DNA from: JAXHMB01 sp034521755
GTDB lineage: Bacteria; Bacteroidota; Rhodothermia; Balneolales; Balneolaceae
Assembly: GCA_034521755.1 (NCBI GenBank)
Contig: JAXHMB010000003.1
Location: forward strand, 310,001 to 374,000
DNA: 64,000 bases
Direction: 5' to 3'
Below, piece by piece: positions 1 to 8,169 of the stretch; the stretch's first letter is position 1; each line of letters begins with the position of its first letter. The translations under genes and the position numbers were made by a program. The notes below the pieces were generated by a model that did not search any database, was not told where the DNA came from, and worked only from the letters and a program-made list of their open reading frames with translations.

Positions 1-2115
1 TGTGTCACAGTCCATAACCAAACCAATAGTGCCGGTCGGGGCAAGAACCGTTACCTGCGCATTGCGGAAGCCATGCTCTTCGCCCATCTCAACAGCACGG
101 TCAGATTCTTCGCGGGCTGCTTGCAACAGATAATCGGGACAAGTGCTGGCATCAATACCCATAGGCTTGATAGTCAATTCTTCATATTCATCAGGATCTA
201 CATTATAAGCTGCACGCTTGTGGTTGCGTACTACTCGCTGAATATGTTCTTCATTGGCATCATATCGCTCAAATGTACCGAGCTCTTCAGCCATTTCAGC
301 ACTGGTAGCATATGCACCCATATGAATGATAGAAGTCAGCGCACCGGCAATAGCACAACCGTCTTCACTATCGTAAGGCACGCCCTGTACCATCAGTGAA
401 GCACCGAGGTTTGCATAACCCAATCCAAGCGTTCTGTACTTAAAGGATAGTTCCGCAATTTCTTTAGAGGGAAACTGCGCCATCAGCACGGAGAGCTCCA
501 GCACGACCGTCCAGATGCGGGATGCATATCGGAGTGATTCTACATCATACTCATTGCATTCCTCTGTTTTGAAATATTTCATCAGGTTGAGAGATGCCAA
601 ATTACAGGCCGTATTATCCAGGAACATATATTCTGAACATGGATTACTGGCATTAATTGGTCCGTCTTCAGGACATGTGTGCCACTCATTAATCGTATCA
701 TGATACTGGGCACCCGGATCGGCACATGACCATGCTGCGTAGGAAATATCATCCCAAAGCTCGCGGGCTTTCATCGTTTTGCATGGCTCAGGCTCGCGCC
801 CGTCTTCAGCAGCGTCACGCTTTTCTGTTCTCCAATATAGATTCCATTCCTTATCCTCTTTTACAGCCGTCATAAAGCTGTTGGGAATTCGAACAGAGTT
901 ATTTGAATTTTGTCCGCTTACCGTGTTATAAGCTTCGGAATCCCAGTCGGTGTCATAGGTATCAAACTTAAGATCAGTAAAACCCTGTTCTGCCAGCTGA
1001 ACCACACGTTCTATATAATTAAGGGGAACCTGGTCTTTCTTTGCTTCCCTGATAGCCTGACCCAGTTCTTTGTTTTTAAGCGGATCACGACTTACCGCGC
1101 CGTTAAACGTACGGCCTTCAATTTCTACCGGTTTGTGGCAAAGATTGATAATTTTCTTCAAGTGACTTTCCAGAACCTTGGACCCGGCAACAATAGAAGC
1201 CACTTTTTGCTCTTCACGAACTTTCCAGTTTACATATTCTTCAATATCCGGATGATCCAGATCCAGCGACACCATTTTTGCAGCTCGACGAGTAGTGCCA
1301 CCTGATTTAATAGCTCCGGCAGCTTTGTCCCCGATCTTAAGGAAGCTCATTAGTCCGGATGACTTTCCTCCCCCACTTAATGGCTCTCCTTCTCCGCGTA
1401 TCTTCGAAAAGTTACTTCCCGTTCCCGAACCATACTTAAAGAGACGAGCTTCACGCACCCACAAGTCCATGATGCCCCCTTCATTAACAAGGTTGTCATC
1501 GATACTCTGGATAAAACATGCATGCGGCTGGGGATGAGTGTAAGCATCTTCTGATTTTTTCAACTCACCAGACTTGCCATCTACATAATAATGTCCTTGT
1601 GCAGGACCATTTATTCCATAAGCCCAGTTCAGTCCAGTATTAAACCACTGGGGACTGTTTGGTGCCGCCATTTGATTGGCAAGCATATAACAAAGTTCAT
1701 CATAAAATATCTTTGCATCTTCTTCAGAATCAAAATAGTCATGTTTCCAGCCCCAATAGGTCCAACAGCCGGCCAGTCTATGAAACACCTGGCGTCCGTC
1801 AGTCTCTGAACCATAGCGGTCTTCTTCATCAAGTTTTTTAAGAGCTTTTTCATCGGCAACAGATTTGTGCAGCCATTTGGGCACTCCCTTTTCTGCTTTC
1901 TTTTTTAATTTTGCCGGCACCCCTGCTTTACGAAAATATTTTTGCGCTATAATATCAGTGGACATTTGCGACCAAGACTTCGGTACTATAACCTCGTCCA
2001 TCTTAAAGACTACTGAACCGTCGGGATTTTTTATTTCCGACTTTCTGCTTACAAAATTCATTTCCTCGAAAGGACTATCCCACTCTTCTTTTGTGTAGAA
2101 ACGTGTAAATTTCAT
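1..2115 (-). CDS. nrdJ: Adenosylcobalamin-dependent (class II) ribonucleotide reductase, partial (3' end outside window)
   Basis: Reduces ribonucleotides to deoxyribonucleotides using a B12 radical, so it needs no oxygen and no NrdB partner. The minus-strand frame is open from an ATG at 2115 to the window edge (705 codons seen). It contains NPCSEYMFLDNTACNLASLN, the active-site region typical of NrdJ, and at the edge the PTGTIGLVMDCDT loop. The N-terminal part carries GGIMDLWVREARLFKYGSGT and SGGTTRRAAKM, also family hallmarks. The remaining catalytic part and any C-terminal zinc/cysteine region lie outside the window. It sits beside B12 uptake genes, which suits its cofactor need. No cobalamin riboswitch is visible in its own upstream region. 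The family call is very secure. Confidence 0.95.
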   Translation of the reverse strand, partial: MKFTRFYTKEEWDSPFEEMNFVSRKSEIKNPDGSVVFKMDEVIVPKSWSQMSTDIIAQKYFRKAGVPAKLKKKAEKGVPKWLHKSVADEKALKKLDEEDRYGSETDGRQVFHRLAGCWTYWGWKHDYFDSEEDAKIFYDELCYMLANQMAAPNSPQWFNTGLNWAYGINGPAQGHYYVDGKSGELKKSEDAYTHPQPHACFIQSIDDNLVNEGGIMDLWVREARLFKYGSGTGSNFSKIRGEGEPLSGGGKSSGLMSFLKIGDKAAGAIKSGGTTRRAAKMVSLDLDHPDIEEYVNWKVREEQKVASIVAGSKVLESHLKKIINLCHKPVEIEGRTFNGAVSRDPLKNKELGQAIREAKKDQVPLNYIERVVQLAEQGFTDLKFDTYDTDWDSEAYNTVSGQNSNNSVRIPNSFMTAVKEDKEWNLYWRTEKRDAAEDGREPEPCKTMKARELWDDISYAAWSCADPGAQYHDTINEWHTCPEDGPINASNPCSEYMFLDNTACNLASLNLMKYFKTEECNEYDVESLRYASRIWTVVLELSVLMAQFPSKEIAELSFKYRTLGLGYANLGASLMVQGVPYDSEDGCAIAGALTSIIHMGAYATSAEMAEELGTFERYDANEEHIQRVVRNHKRAAYNVDPDEYEELTIKPMGIDASTCPDYLLQAAREESDRAVEMGEEHGFRNAQVTVLAPTGTIGLVMDCDT

Positions 2116-2671
2116 TGATAAACTCCTATATATTAACTTTGATTCTGAATACGATAAAAAACTTGATAAAAAGAAAGGCTTGCCCTAATCAAGCCGTCTT
2201 GTGTCTTGACAATATAAAGGACTTTTAGAGGTGTGCAAGTAAAAAATGAAATACTTTTCCACAAATAAGGGAAGTTATCAACATTCAAAAAGAGGTGTAA
2301 ACCGGAAACCAGTTAAAGTCCGATAAAGAATAAATTTTATAATAGGTATTGTGATAACGAAAAAATATATCGACCAGAAACGAAGAAGCTTCAATATGTC
2401 TTTTAGGGAATAAAAACAGTGATTTATATATGAAATAATAGAACTGCTGATTCTATATCCTCACTCTTATAGTTTTCCACATACCTTCAATACTTAGATC
2501 AAATATTTTAATTTCAACACTCACAAAATGATATTTATTTTTATCAAACGACTTTTTAATAATTAATTATTTTAATTAAAATTAATATTTTATAAATACA
2601 TATATAAATATTATAAAATTTATAATTATACATTATATCTATGCATGTATAAATTATTTCAAGCATAAAAA
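2116..2671. other. Long AT-rich intergenic region upstream of nrdJ
   Basis: No open frame of note. It must contain the nrdJ promoter. Positions 2551-2640 have only four C and no G in 90 bases. Three DnaA-box-like nonamers occur: TTTTCCACA at 2255-2263 and 2473-2481, and TTATCAACA at 2275-2283, one mismatch from TTATCCACA. No NrdR-box pair or riboswitch was recognised. The combination could be DnaA-linked control of nrdJ, or an origin-like region; neither is shown. Confidence 0.4.
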
Positions 2672-2703
2672 ATTCCCTTTGAGAAAATTCTCTCAAAGGG
2701 AAT
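2672..2703 (-). terminator. Rho-independent terminator of the BtuB-like gene
   Basis: A perfect 13-bp inverted repeat (ATTCCCTTTGAGA at 2672-2684, TCTCAAAGGGAAT at 2691-2703) with a 6-base loop. On the minus strand it is followed by a run of T. It lies about 45 bases after the stop codon of the TonB receptor gene. Confidence 0.85.
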
Positions 2704-2749
2704 CTAATATAATATCAATAAAAGATGGGTCAAATAGGGTCTCAGAATA

Positions 2750-4930
2750 TCAGAAGCCGTATGACAGCTTTAAGAAGAACCCTCTGCCCCTGGTTTGATA
2801 TCCATTGATTTCTACATAATTAGCATCAAATATATTTTCGACTTTCCCAGTCACAGATAATTGACTATTGATTGAATAATAAACATGAATATCTGTAAGG
2901 TTATATCCGTCTACCTGTGTCCGATCCTGTGCACCGAAAGGACCCAGCGAGGAGCTGTAGAATATATCATCACGGGAACCCACAAATTTGGAACTTGCTG
3001 AAACTTTCAGCGAAGCAGCCGGGCGATAGCTCGCCTTTAGCAAAGCAGAAATTTTAGGACGCCTGGTTAGTCCTTTAATCTCTTCCTTATTATCTACAAA
3101 TTTTCCATTCCCAAATAATTGTACATGGTTCCCCCCGGTGTAACTTTGGTCAATATCATTGGGACCAAAAGCCAGCGTTGATTCTGTAACACTAAGTCTT
3201 CCACCATAAGAGAATTTGGGTGACGGCCTTACATTCAGGTTTACTTCAATCCCTTTAATATCCTGTTCAGAAATATTGATGTACGTATCTCCCAAGTACT
3301 CATTAAAGGTTAGATTAGGAACAGAGGTGTTGCTATCCCATAGATATACATACTCAATAACATCTTCTGCTATTGTCCGGAAAAGAGATATTTCGAAGTC
3401 AACGTTGTCGCCCAAAAACTGCTTAAAGCCGGCTTCGTAAGATATCGATTTCTCCGGCTTCAAATTAGGGTTCCCCAATGAAGTAAAACTACCACTTTGC
3501 TCCGGCGTATTGAGCTGGTACAATGATGGTGCATTGTAACCTGTCGTTACAGCCCCATAAATCATCGTATTATCAGAAACCCATACTTTAGGATTAATCT
3601 CATAGGTGAAATGTGTCCCGAACTCATTATGATCTGCAAATCGTCCCCCCAGGGTTAACGAAAACGGTTGCAAAGATGAGGTAAGCAATCCGCCATTCAG
3701 TTCTACATGAGCAAATGCACTATTTATACTTTCTTGAAGATCAAGTGAATCAAGATCTGTTGTAGATTCAAAGACTCCGAACTGAGACCTTGAATATACG
3801 TAGGTGCGAAAATTCATTTTCTGGATAGATGATTCCAGTCCAAATGATGCTTGTATAAAATTAGAAGACACCTGTCCTGTCAGCTCGTTTTCCAACAAAC
3901 TTCCTTCGGCATCTGTCTCTACATAGGTGCCGTCATAATTACCCTGTGCATCCACAAGAGAAGAATCATTTTCAAAAAGACGATTTATATTGGAGTAAGC
4001 TCCGCTGTATTCCAGCTCAAACTGCTCCGAGAATTGATAAGCAGCACCGTAATTAAACAGGTTGCGGTCGAAATCTGTTTGAGCATTGCTATCGTCATTA
4101 AAAGCACCCTGATCTACATCAACCGTTTGATCTTCCCTGCGGTAGGAGGCAAAAACATCCCATGTTTCAGTTTGGTATCCCACTTTAGCCAAGAGGTCCA
4201 GTTTGTTAAAATTATCTCGGTCCTGTGGATTAAATGCCCCGGGGGCAGTTGCTGTATCTACGGTAGCGTCCAACCCTTTGCTGTAGTGCTGTGAAAGTCC
4301 AGCATTCACATAAAGGCCATTTTGCATTGCATAATTAAGCGAAAGGTTGTTTAAGGTCGAAAATGTATCGCTGCCATAGGTACCATTTTTTGTACTGGCA
4401 TTGAGCCCGAAGCCCTGCTGCGTATTTTTCTTCGTTATAATATTTACTACTCCTCCAATTGCTGACGAGCCATATAATGTACTGTGTGAACCCCTGACAA
4501 TCTCAATACGCTCTACCCCGAGCAATGAAATTTCGGACAAATCAACCGCATTGTTTACGGTAGAGGGGTCGCTGATACGAACCCCGTCAATCATTACCAG
4601 AGAGTGGTTACTGTTGGCATTTCGGATAAATCCCTGCTGAAGCGAACCGGGGGTCTGACGGTTGCCAACGATGTGAACGCTTTGTTCTTCGGCCAGCAGG
4701 TCAGCTACACTTAAATGAACAGACTGTTCAATTTCCGCGCGGGTGATGACGCTAACATTACGTCCCACTGTTTTAGGACTTTCGGCATAACGACTGGCAC
4801 TAATGATAACTTCATCCAGCTGATAAACTTTGCTGGTATCAATAGTTTGAGACATGGCAATTTGAGGCAGGCATAGAAAGCCTGTACATATTGATGCCAC
4901 TGCCAGGCATCGTAATAATAGATTATTCAT
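2750..4930 (-). CDS. btuB: TonB-dependent outer-membrane receptor, BtuB-like (cobalamin uptake)
   Basis: Outer-membrane beta-barrel that imports a large ligand with TonB energy. The 726-residue protein has a signal peptide (about 1-28, ending IAMSQ), then an N-terminal plug domain (about 35-170) with LDEVIISASRYAESPKT, a VMIDGVRISDP stretch and the plug-end motif YGSSAIGGVVNIIT, then a barrel ending in a C-terminal aromatic (KLSYGF), as BAM substrates do. Cobalamin is the inferred ligand because a cobalamin riboswitch lies directly upstream and BtuFCD genes follow the same strand. The ATG at 4930 gives a good signal peptide. The family is certain; the substrate rests on the riboswitch. Confidence 0.92.
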   Translation of the reverse strand: MNNLLLRCLAVASICTGFLCLPQIAMSQTIDTSKVYQLDEVIISASRYAESPKTVGRNVSVITRAEIEQSVHLSVADLLAEEQSVHIVGNRQTPGSLQQGFIRNANSNHSLVMIDGVRISDPSTVNNAVDLSEISLLGVERIEIVRGSHSTLYGSSAIGGVVNIITKKNTQQGFGLNASTKNGTYGSDTFSTLNNLSLNYAMQNGLYVNAGLSQHYSKGLDATVDTATAPGAFNPQDRDNFNKLDLLAKVGYQTETWDVFASYRREDQTVDVDQGAFNDDSNAQTDFDRNLFNYGAAYQFSEQFELEYSGAYSNINRLFENDSSLVDAQGNYDGTYVETDAEGSLLENELTGQVSSNFIQASFGLESSIQKMNFRTYVYSRSQFGVFESTTDLDSLDLQESINSAFAHVELNGGLLTSSLQPFSLTLGGRFADHNEFGTHFTYEINPKVWVSDNTMIYGAVTTGYNAPSLYQLNTPEQSGSFTSLGNPNLKPEKSISYEAGFKQFLGDNVDFEISLFRTIAEDVIEYVYLWDSNTSVPNLTFNEYLGDTYINISEQDIKGIEVNLNVRPSPKFSYGGRLSVTESTLAFGPNDIDQSYTGGNHVQLFGNGKFVDNKEEIKGLTRRPKISALLKASYRPAASLKVSASSKFVGSRDDIFYSSSLGPFGAQDRTQVDGYNLTDIHVYYSINSQLSVTGKVENIFDANYVEINGYQTRGRGFFLKLSYGF

Positions 4931-5006
4931 AATGGTAAATTAGGTTACAAATGATGATTAAAAACATCATTCGTACCTTGGGAGATGCTAAGAAAAGATA
5001 AATACT

Positions 5007-5022
5007 TCCGCCGGCAGGCGGA
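5007..5022. repeat. TCCGCC-NNNN-GGCGGA hairpin, copy 1
   Basis: A perfect 6-bp inverted repeat, TCCGCC ggca GGCGGA, between the riboswitch and the btuB start. A second copy with a different loop lies on the other side of the riboswitch (5269-5284). Its place in the leader suggests a possible expression-platform hairpin, but no T-run follows it, so it is not a clear terminator. Confidence 0.5.
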
Positions 5023-5069
5023 GGTATCTACACTTCGCCTTTTTCCCGAAGGCAACGAATGTACATGCA

Positions 5070-5266
5070 GTGGCAGGTCTTCTGGCTTATTCCATTTTTG
5101 ACAACCTTCCCCCCTGCATATAAGTACAAACTTACATGCGGAAGTGGTTAGATTAGTATCAAAAATTACACCGCACTTATGTGCGGGGAACTTACAGCAT
5201 CGGGAAATGCTCCGGATTTTCTACCGACACCAAAAATTGGCAGGCAGAGCACCGGATTCCCATTTT
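5070..5266 (-). promoter_or_regulatory. Cobalamin riboswitch upstream of btuB
   Basis: On the minus strand the order is GGGAATCCGGTG, then a B12-box core AATCCGGAGC...CCCGATGCTGTAAG, a central stem with CCACT, then GGGAAGGT and the closing GAATAAGCCAGAAGACCTGCC-type 3' element. These are the conserved blocks of the cobalamin riboswitch family. Compared with the second copy at 9.4 kb, it has about 30 extra bases between GGTG and the B12 box. Binding of cobalamin is expected to shut off the receptor gene. Confidence 0.93.
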
Positions 5267-5268
5267 AA

Positions 5269-5284
5269 TCCGCCAACCGGCGGA
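5269..5284. repeat. TCCGCC-NNNN-GGCGGA hairpin, copy 2
   Basis: TCCGCC aacc GGCGGA, the same arms as the hairpin at 5007-5022 with another loop. It lies just 5' of the conserved riboswitch core on the minus strand, so the two copies bracket the riboswitch. Confidence 0.5.
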
Positions 5285-5365
5285 ACCAATGCACGAACAA
5301 AATATAGGATGTGATGAGGTTAATTCAAAGGGTTTTGCAATGATATTTTAAATCTCAACCAAGGC

Positions 5366-5473
5366 AGTCATTGCCAGCCTTTACATGAGCCTAGCAAATA
5401 AAAGGCGTGGCAATCTCATAGAACCAAGCGCTGATCATGAGATTGCGTCGTCACTGCGCTCCTCGCAATGACA
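5366..5473. repeat. Palindromic dispersed repeat, copy C (diverged left end)
   Basis: About 108 bases. The right outer arm TCGCAATGACA is intact; the left arm is diverged (AGTCATTGCCA). The inner arms GCAATCTCAT and ATGAGATTGC are a perfect 10-base pair. It has the same orientation as the copies at 5499 and 5935 and is separated from the next one by 25 bases. Confidence 0.8.
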
Positions 5474-5498
5474 AGTGGTGGTGAACTAAACCAAAGAC

Positions 5499-5603
5499 TG
5501 TCATTGCGAACGGAACCTTTCGAAGAATGGTGTAGTGAAGCAATCTCCGAGAAACGAGCGTTGAATGAAAGATTGCGTCGTCGCTGTGCTCCTCGCAATG
5601 ACA
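5499..5603. repeat. Palindromic dispersed repeat, copy A
   Basis: 105 bases bounded by a perfect 11-base inverted repeat, TGTCATTGCGA at the left and TCGCAATGACA at the right, with an inner pair GCAATCT/AGATTGC. It ends 8 bases from the stop codon of the GIY-YIG gene. The structure (nested inverted arms, no coding content) is like a MITE or a REP doublet. Confidence 0.85.
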
Positions 5604-5611
5604 AGTTGGTA

Positions 5612-5905
5612 TTATGGGAGTAAATCCTCATACAAATCCTTCCACTCGGGATTCATCTCATTCACTAAATCCAGCTTCTTCTGCCTTGGGCCTGCCTTCA
5701 TTTGTTTCTCCCGGTCAATAGCCTCATGGATGCTGCCGTACTCTTCCAGGTAAACCAGCTTTGTAACATTGTATCTTTTGGTAAAACCATCTACCAGTTT
5801 ATTCTTGTGCTGCCACACCCGTTGGATGATATCTCCGGTTACCCCGGTATAAAGTACCGTATTGTTTTTATTCGTGAGGATATAAACGTGGTAGGCTTTT
5901 TTCAC
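5612..5905 (-). CDS. Small GIY-YIG domain nuclease (YhbQ/UPF0213-like)
   Basis: A 97-residue single-domain protein. The GIY-YIG core is seen as VYILTN near the start and LYTGVT about 10 residues later, followed by a conserved Arg (IIQRVWQH), a KLVYLEEYGSIHEAIDREK helix with the likely metal-binding Glu, and the C-terminal NPEWKDLY block usual for this family. Such proteins are predicted endonucleases whose cellular role is unsettled. The gene is bracketed by two copies of a 105-bp palindromic repeat (5499-5603 and 5935-6038), leaving only 8 and 29 bases between repeat and gene. That suggests nuclease and repeats travel or act together, but this is inference. Confidence 0.88.
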   Translation of the reverse strand: MKKAYHVYILTNKNNTVLYTGVTGDIIQRVWQHKNKLVDGFTKRYNVTKLVYLEEYGSIHEAIDREKQMKAGPRQKKLDLVNEMNPEWKDLYEDLLP

Positions 5906-5934
5906 TTATTTTATTTTATAGTATAATAAAAAGC

Positions 5935-6038
5935 TGTCATTGCGAACGGAATGAACATAAGTGAATGGAGTGAAGCAATCTCGCAGAACCGAGCGTTGAT
6001 CATGAGATTGCGTCGTCGCGGTGCTCCTCGCAATGACA
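5935..6038. repeat. Palindromic dispersed repeat, copy B
   Basis: 104 bases with perfect 11-base terminal arms (TGTCATTGCGA / TCGCAATGACA) and perfect inner arms GCAATCTC / GAGATTGC. It begins 29 bases upstream of the GIY-YIG start codon and ends 35 bases before the BtuD stop codon. Same orientation as copies A and C. Confidence 0.85.
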
Positions 6039-6073
6039 AGTTGGAATAGCGACAGCCTGCAGGATAAGAAATT

Positions 6074-7096
6074 CTACCTTTTATTCCGGAGCCATTTTAT
6101 TAACGCCTCCATAGAATAAAACTCTTCTTTTTGGTCGCTTGCCCTTGTAAGCCATATATACGAACCATCAACTTTTTTGGCCTCGATCCGGATATCAGAC
6201 TTACCTGTTTCATTAATTCGATATCCTTCCCGTTCCAGTGCCCGCCGTGTCCAAAAGACGGGAACGGTATCGCCGGTAAGTGTGACTTCTTTTCCGTTTA
6301 GCTGATGAATGTTGAATGATCCGGTCTCCCGGTCAAAATCAAAGCTGTCCTGCCGGAACACATGCTCGAACGTTCCATCCAATACCAAATCTTCGGGCAC
6401 ACCGCTCAACAAACCCTGTTCCCGATTCATCAGCCAGATGCGATCACCTGCTTTTAGTGCCAAATCAAGTTCGTGGGTGGAAAGCAATATTCCTTTGCCG
6501 GTTTCATGGGCCAGCTTTCTAAGCAGCCTGATAATCTCTACCCTGTTGGGCAAATCAAGATGAGCAGTGGGTTCGTCCAATAAAATGACAGAGGTATCCT
6601 GAGCCAGGGCACGGGCAATCATTACTTTTTGACGCTCTCCGTCACTGAGCCTGCTGATATCACGGTGTACAAAATCATGCAGCCCGGTAGACTCAATTGC
6701 CCATCGCACTTTTTCTTCATCTTCCCTGCTTAACGAACCCAACCATCCTGTGTAAGGGGAGCGTCCAAATGCTACCAGCTGGTATACCGAGAGATTCCCA
6801 ATCGTTACTCTATCTGTAAGTACCGTACTAAGGTAATGCGCAATCTTTTTGGCTGAGAGATCAGATACATTGTTCTCAAAAAGCTGTACCTCTCCTTCCA
6901 GTTGGGGCAACATACCTGCCAAGGTCTTTATCAGGGTGGATTTCCCCGATCCATTCGGACCCAGCAGGCAGATAAGCTCTCCCGACCGCAATCCTATATT
7001 TAAATTTTTTGCAACAGATATAGACTCCCCACCCTTTCTATGATATCCAATCTTTAAATCCTGTGTGCTAAGCACTTTTTGCATCTGTTGTTCCAT
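6074..7096 (-). CDS. btuD: Cobalamin ABC transporter ATP-binding protein
   Basis: Cytoplasmic ATPase that powers the BtuC permease. It has Walker A GPNGSGKST (about 46-54), signature LSDGERQKV, Walker B VILLDEPTAHLD and an H-loop LLSTHELD. The 340-residue form starts at the ATG at 7096, which overlaps the btuC stop codon as TGATG; an upstream ATG at 7138 would add 14 residues but lacks this coupling. After the ATPase domain (to about 240) comes a C-terminal extension of about 100 residues, including VFWTRRALEREGY, not needed for ATP hydrolysis and of unknown role. Last gene of the btuF-btuC-btuD operon. Confidence 0.9.
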   Translation of the reverse strand: MEQQMQKVLSTQDLKIGYHRKGGESISVAKNLNIGLRSGELICLLGPNGSGKSTLIKTLAGMLPQLEGEVQLFENNVSDLSAKKIAHYLSTVLTDRVTIGNLSVYQLVAFGRSPYTGWLGSLSREDEEKVRWAIESTGLHDFVHRDISRLSDGERQKVMIARALAQDTSVILLDEPTAHLDLPNRVEIIRLLRKLAHETGKGILLSTHELDLALKAGDRIWLMNREQGLLSGVPEDLVLDGTFEHVFRQDSFDFDRETGSFNIHQLNGKEVTLTGDTVPVFWTRRALEREGYRINETGKSDIRIEAKKVDGSYIWLTRASDQKEEFYSMEALIKWLRNKR

Positions 7097-8169
7097 CAGA
7101 AAGAAGCTTTGAGATTGCGTCGTTTCAGAATGACCCAAATCACCACCGGAGATCCTACCATGGATGTTACCGCGCTGATGGGAAGCGTAGTACTGCTACC
7201 CGGAACCTGGGCAATAATATCACAGGCCAGCATGAGAATGGCTCCCATTAAGAACGTAGCGGGAATGAGAATACGGTGCTCATTGGTATTCAAGAGAGAC
7301 CGTGTGAGATGCGGTACCGCTACTCCTACAAATCCAATAGGACCACAAAACGCCGTAATGCCACCGGCCAGCAGGCTGGTACTTACGATAATCCAAAACC
7401 GGGCAGTATCCACAGAAAGGCCCATGCTCTTGGCATAGTTTTCACCAAGCAATAAACCGTTGAGCTGCTTTGAAAGCCCAAAAGCAATAACACTTCCTAC
7501 TGCTACTACCAGCGTTAAGATCCAAAGCTGGCTGCCTGTTACGCCACCCAGACTTCCAAAAGTCCAAATCAGGTAATCACGAATTTGTTCGGGCTGACTA
7601 AAATACTGCCAGATACTTACCAATGCGATCGTAATATTACCAATCATCAGACCAATGATAAGCAGCGTAACGCTGTCCCGAACGCGTGTAGAAATAAGCA
7701 GGATGAGAAAAAGTACCGCTCCCGAACCGATGCTTGCTGCACCAATAATGAGCCAGCTGCCCGCGCTGCTCAGCTGCTGTATAGCAAAAACACTGGTTAT
7801 GGTGCCGGCAGCCAGCATCACCACGGCTACCCCCAAACTGGCTCCCGCAGATATACCCAATACCGAAGGACCGGCCAGCGGATTGCGAAACAAAGTTTGC
7901 ATCTGAAGTCCGCCTATGCTCAATGCGCTTCCCGCCAAAATAGCTGTCACAGCACGGGGAAGGCGTATATTTTGTATAATTTTAACCCACGCCTCATTGG
8001 CTGATTCACCCAGGAATAAAATAGAAACAATATCAGAAAGTGGTATTTCAACCGACCCCAAAGCGACGCTAAATAGAAAAAGAAGCAATACACCTCCCAT
8101 CAGCAAAAACAGGTAGCTCATATTTAAAGTTGTATCCGGCCAGCGGGTATTTGATTCAGGACGATCCAT
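7096..8169 (-). CDS. btuC: Cobalamin ABC transporter permease (FecCD/BtuC family)
   Basis: Inner-membrane permease, 357 residues, rich in hydrophobic segments (about ten expected). Family motifs seen include LPRAVTAILAGSALSIGGLQ, RNPLAGPSVLGISAGASLG and the cytoplasmic coupling region CGPIGFVGVAVPHLTR. The ATG at 8169 overlaps the btuF stop as TGATG, and its own stop overlaps the btuD start the same way, so the three genes look translationally coupled. A GTG one codon upstream is a less likely start. The substrate is assigned from the riboswitch in front of the operon. Confidence 0.92.
   Translation of the reverse strand: MDRPESNTRWPDTTLNMSYLFLLMGGVLLLFLFSVALGSVEIPLSDIVSILFLGESANEAWVKIIQNIRLPRAVTAILAGSALSIGGLQMQTLFRNPLAGPSVLGISAGASLGVAVVMLAAGTITSVFAIQQLSSAGSWLIIGAASIGSGAVLFLILLISTRVRDSVTLLIIGLMIGNITIALVSIWQYFSQPEQIRDYLIWTFGSLGGVTGSQLWILTLVVAVGSVIAFGLSKQLNGLLLGENYAKSMGLSVDTARFWIIVSTSLLAGGITAFCGPIGFVGVAVPHLTRSLLNTNEHRILIPATFLMGAILMLACDIIAQVPGSSTTLPISAVTSMVGSPVVIWVILKRRNLKASF

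Noticed and set aside
73..2098. Several plus-strand frames in the first 2.1 kb
   Set aside because: They are antisense to nrdJ, whose minus-strand frame is open throughout and full of family motifs.
5416..5631. 71-residue minus-strand frame rich in Arg and Ser over the palindromic repeats
   Set aside because: It is only a translation of repeat copies C and A. Such frames appear wherever the repeat occurs and carry no domain.
5612..5905. Homing endonuclease inside an intron or intein
   Set aside because: It is a stand-alone single-domain protein in an intergenic region; no host gene is split there.
7108..7133. Possible fragment of the palindromic repeat (gagattgcgtcgt) at the btuC/btuD junction
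   Set aside because: The match is short and falls in codons for K-R-R-N-L at the normal FecCD C-terminus, so coding constraint explains it. A few bases of chance similarity are likely.
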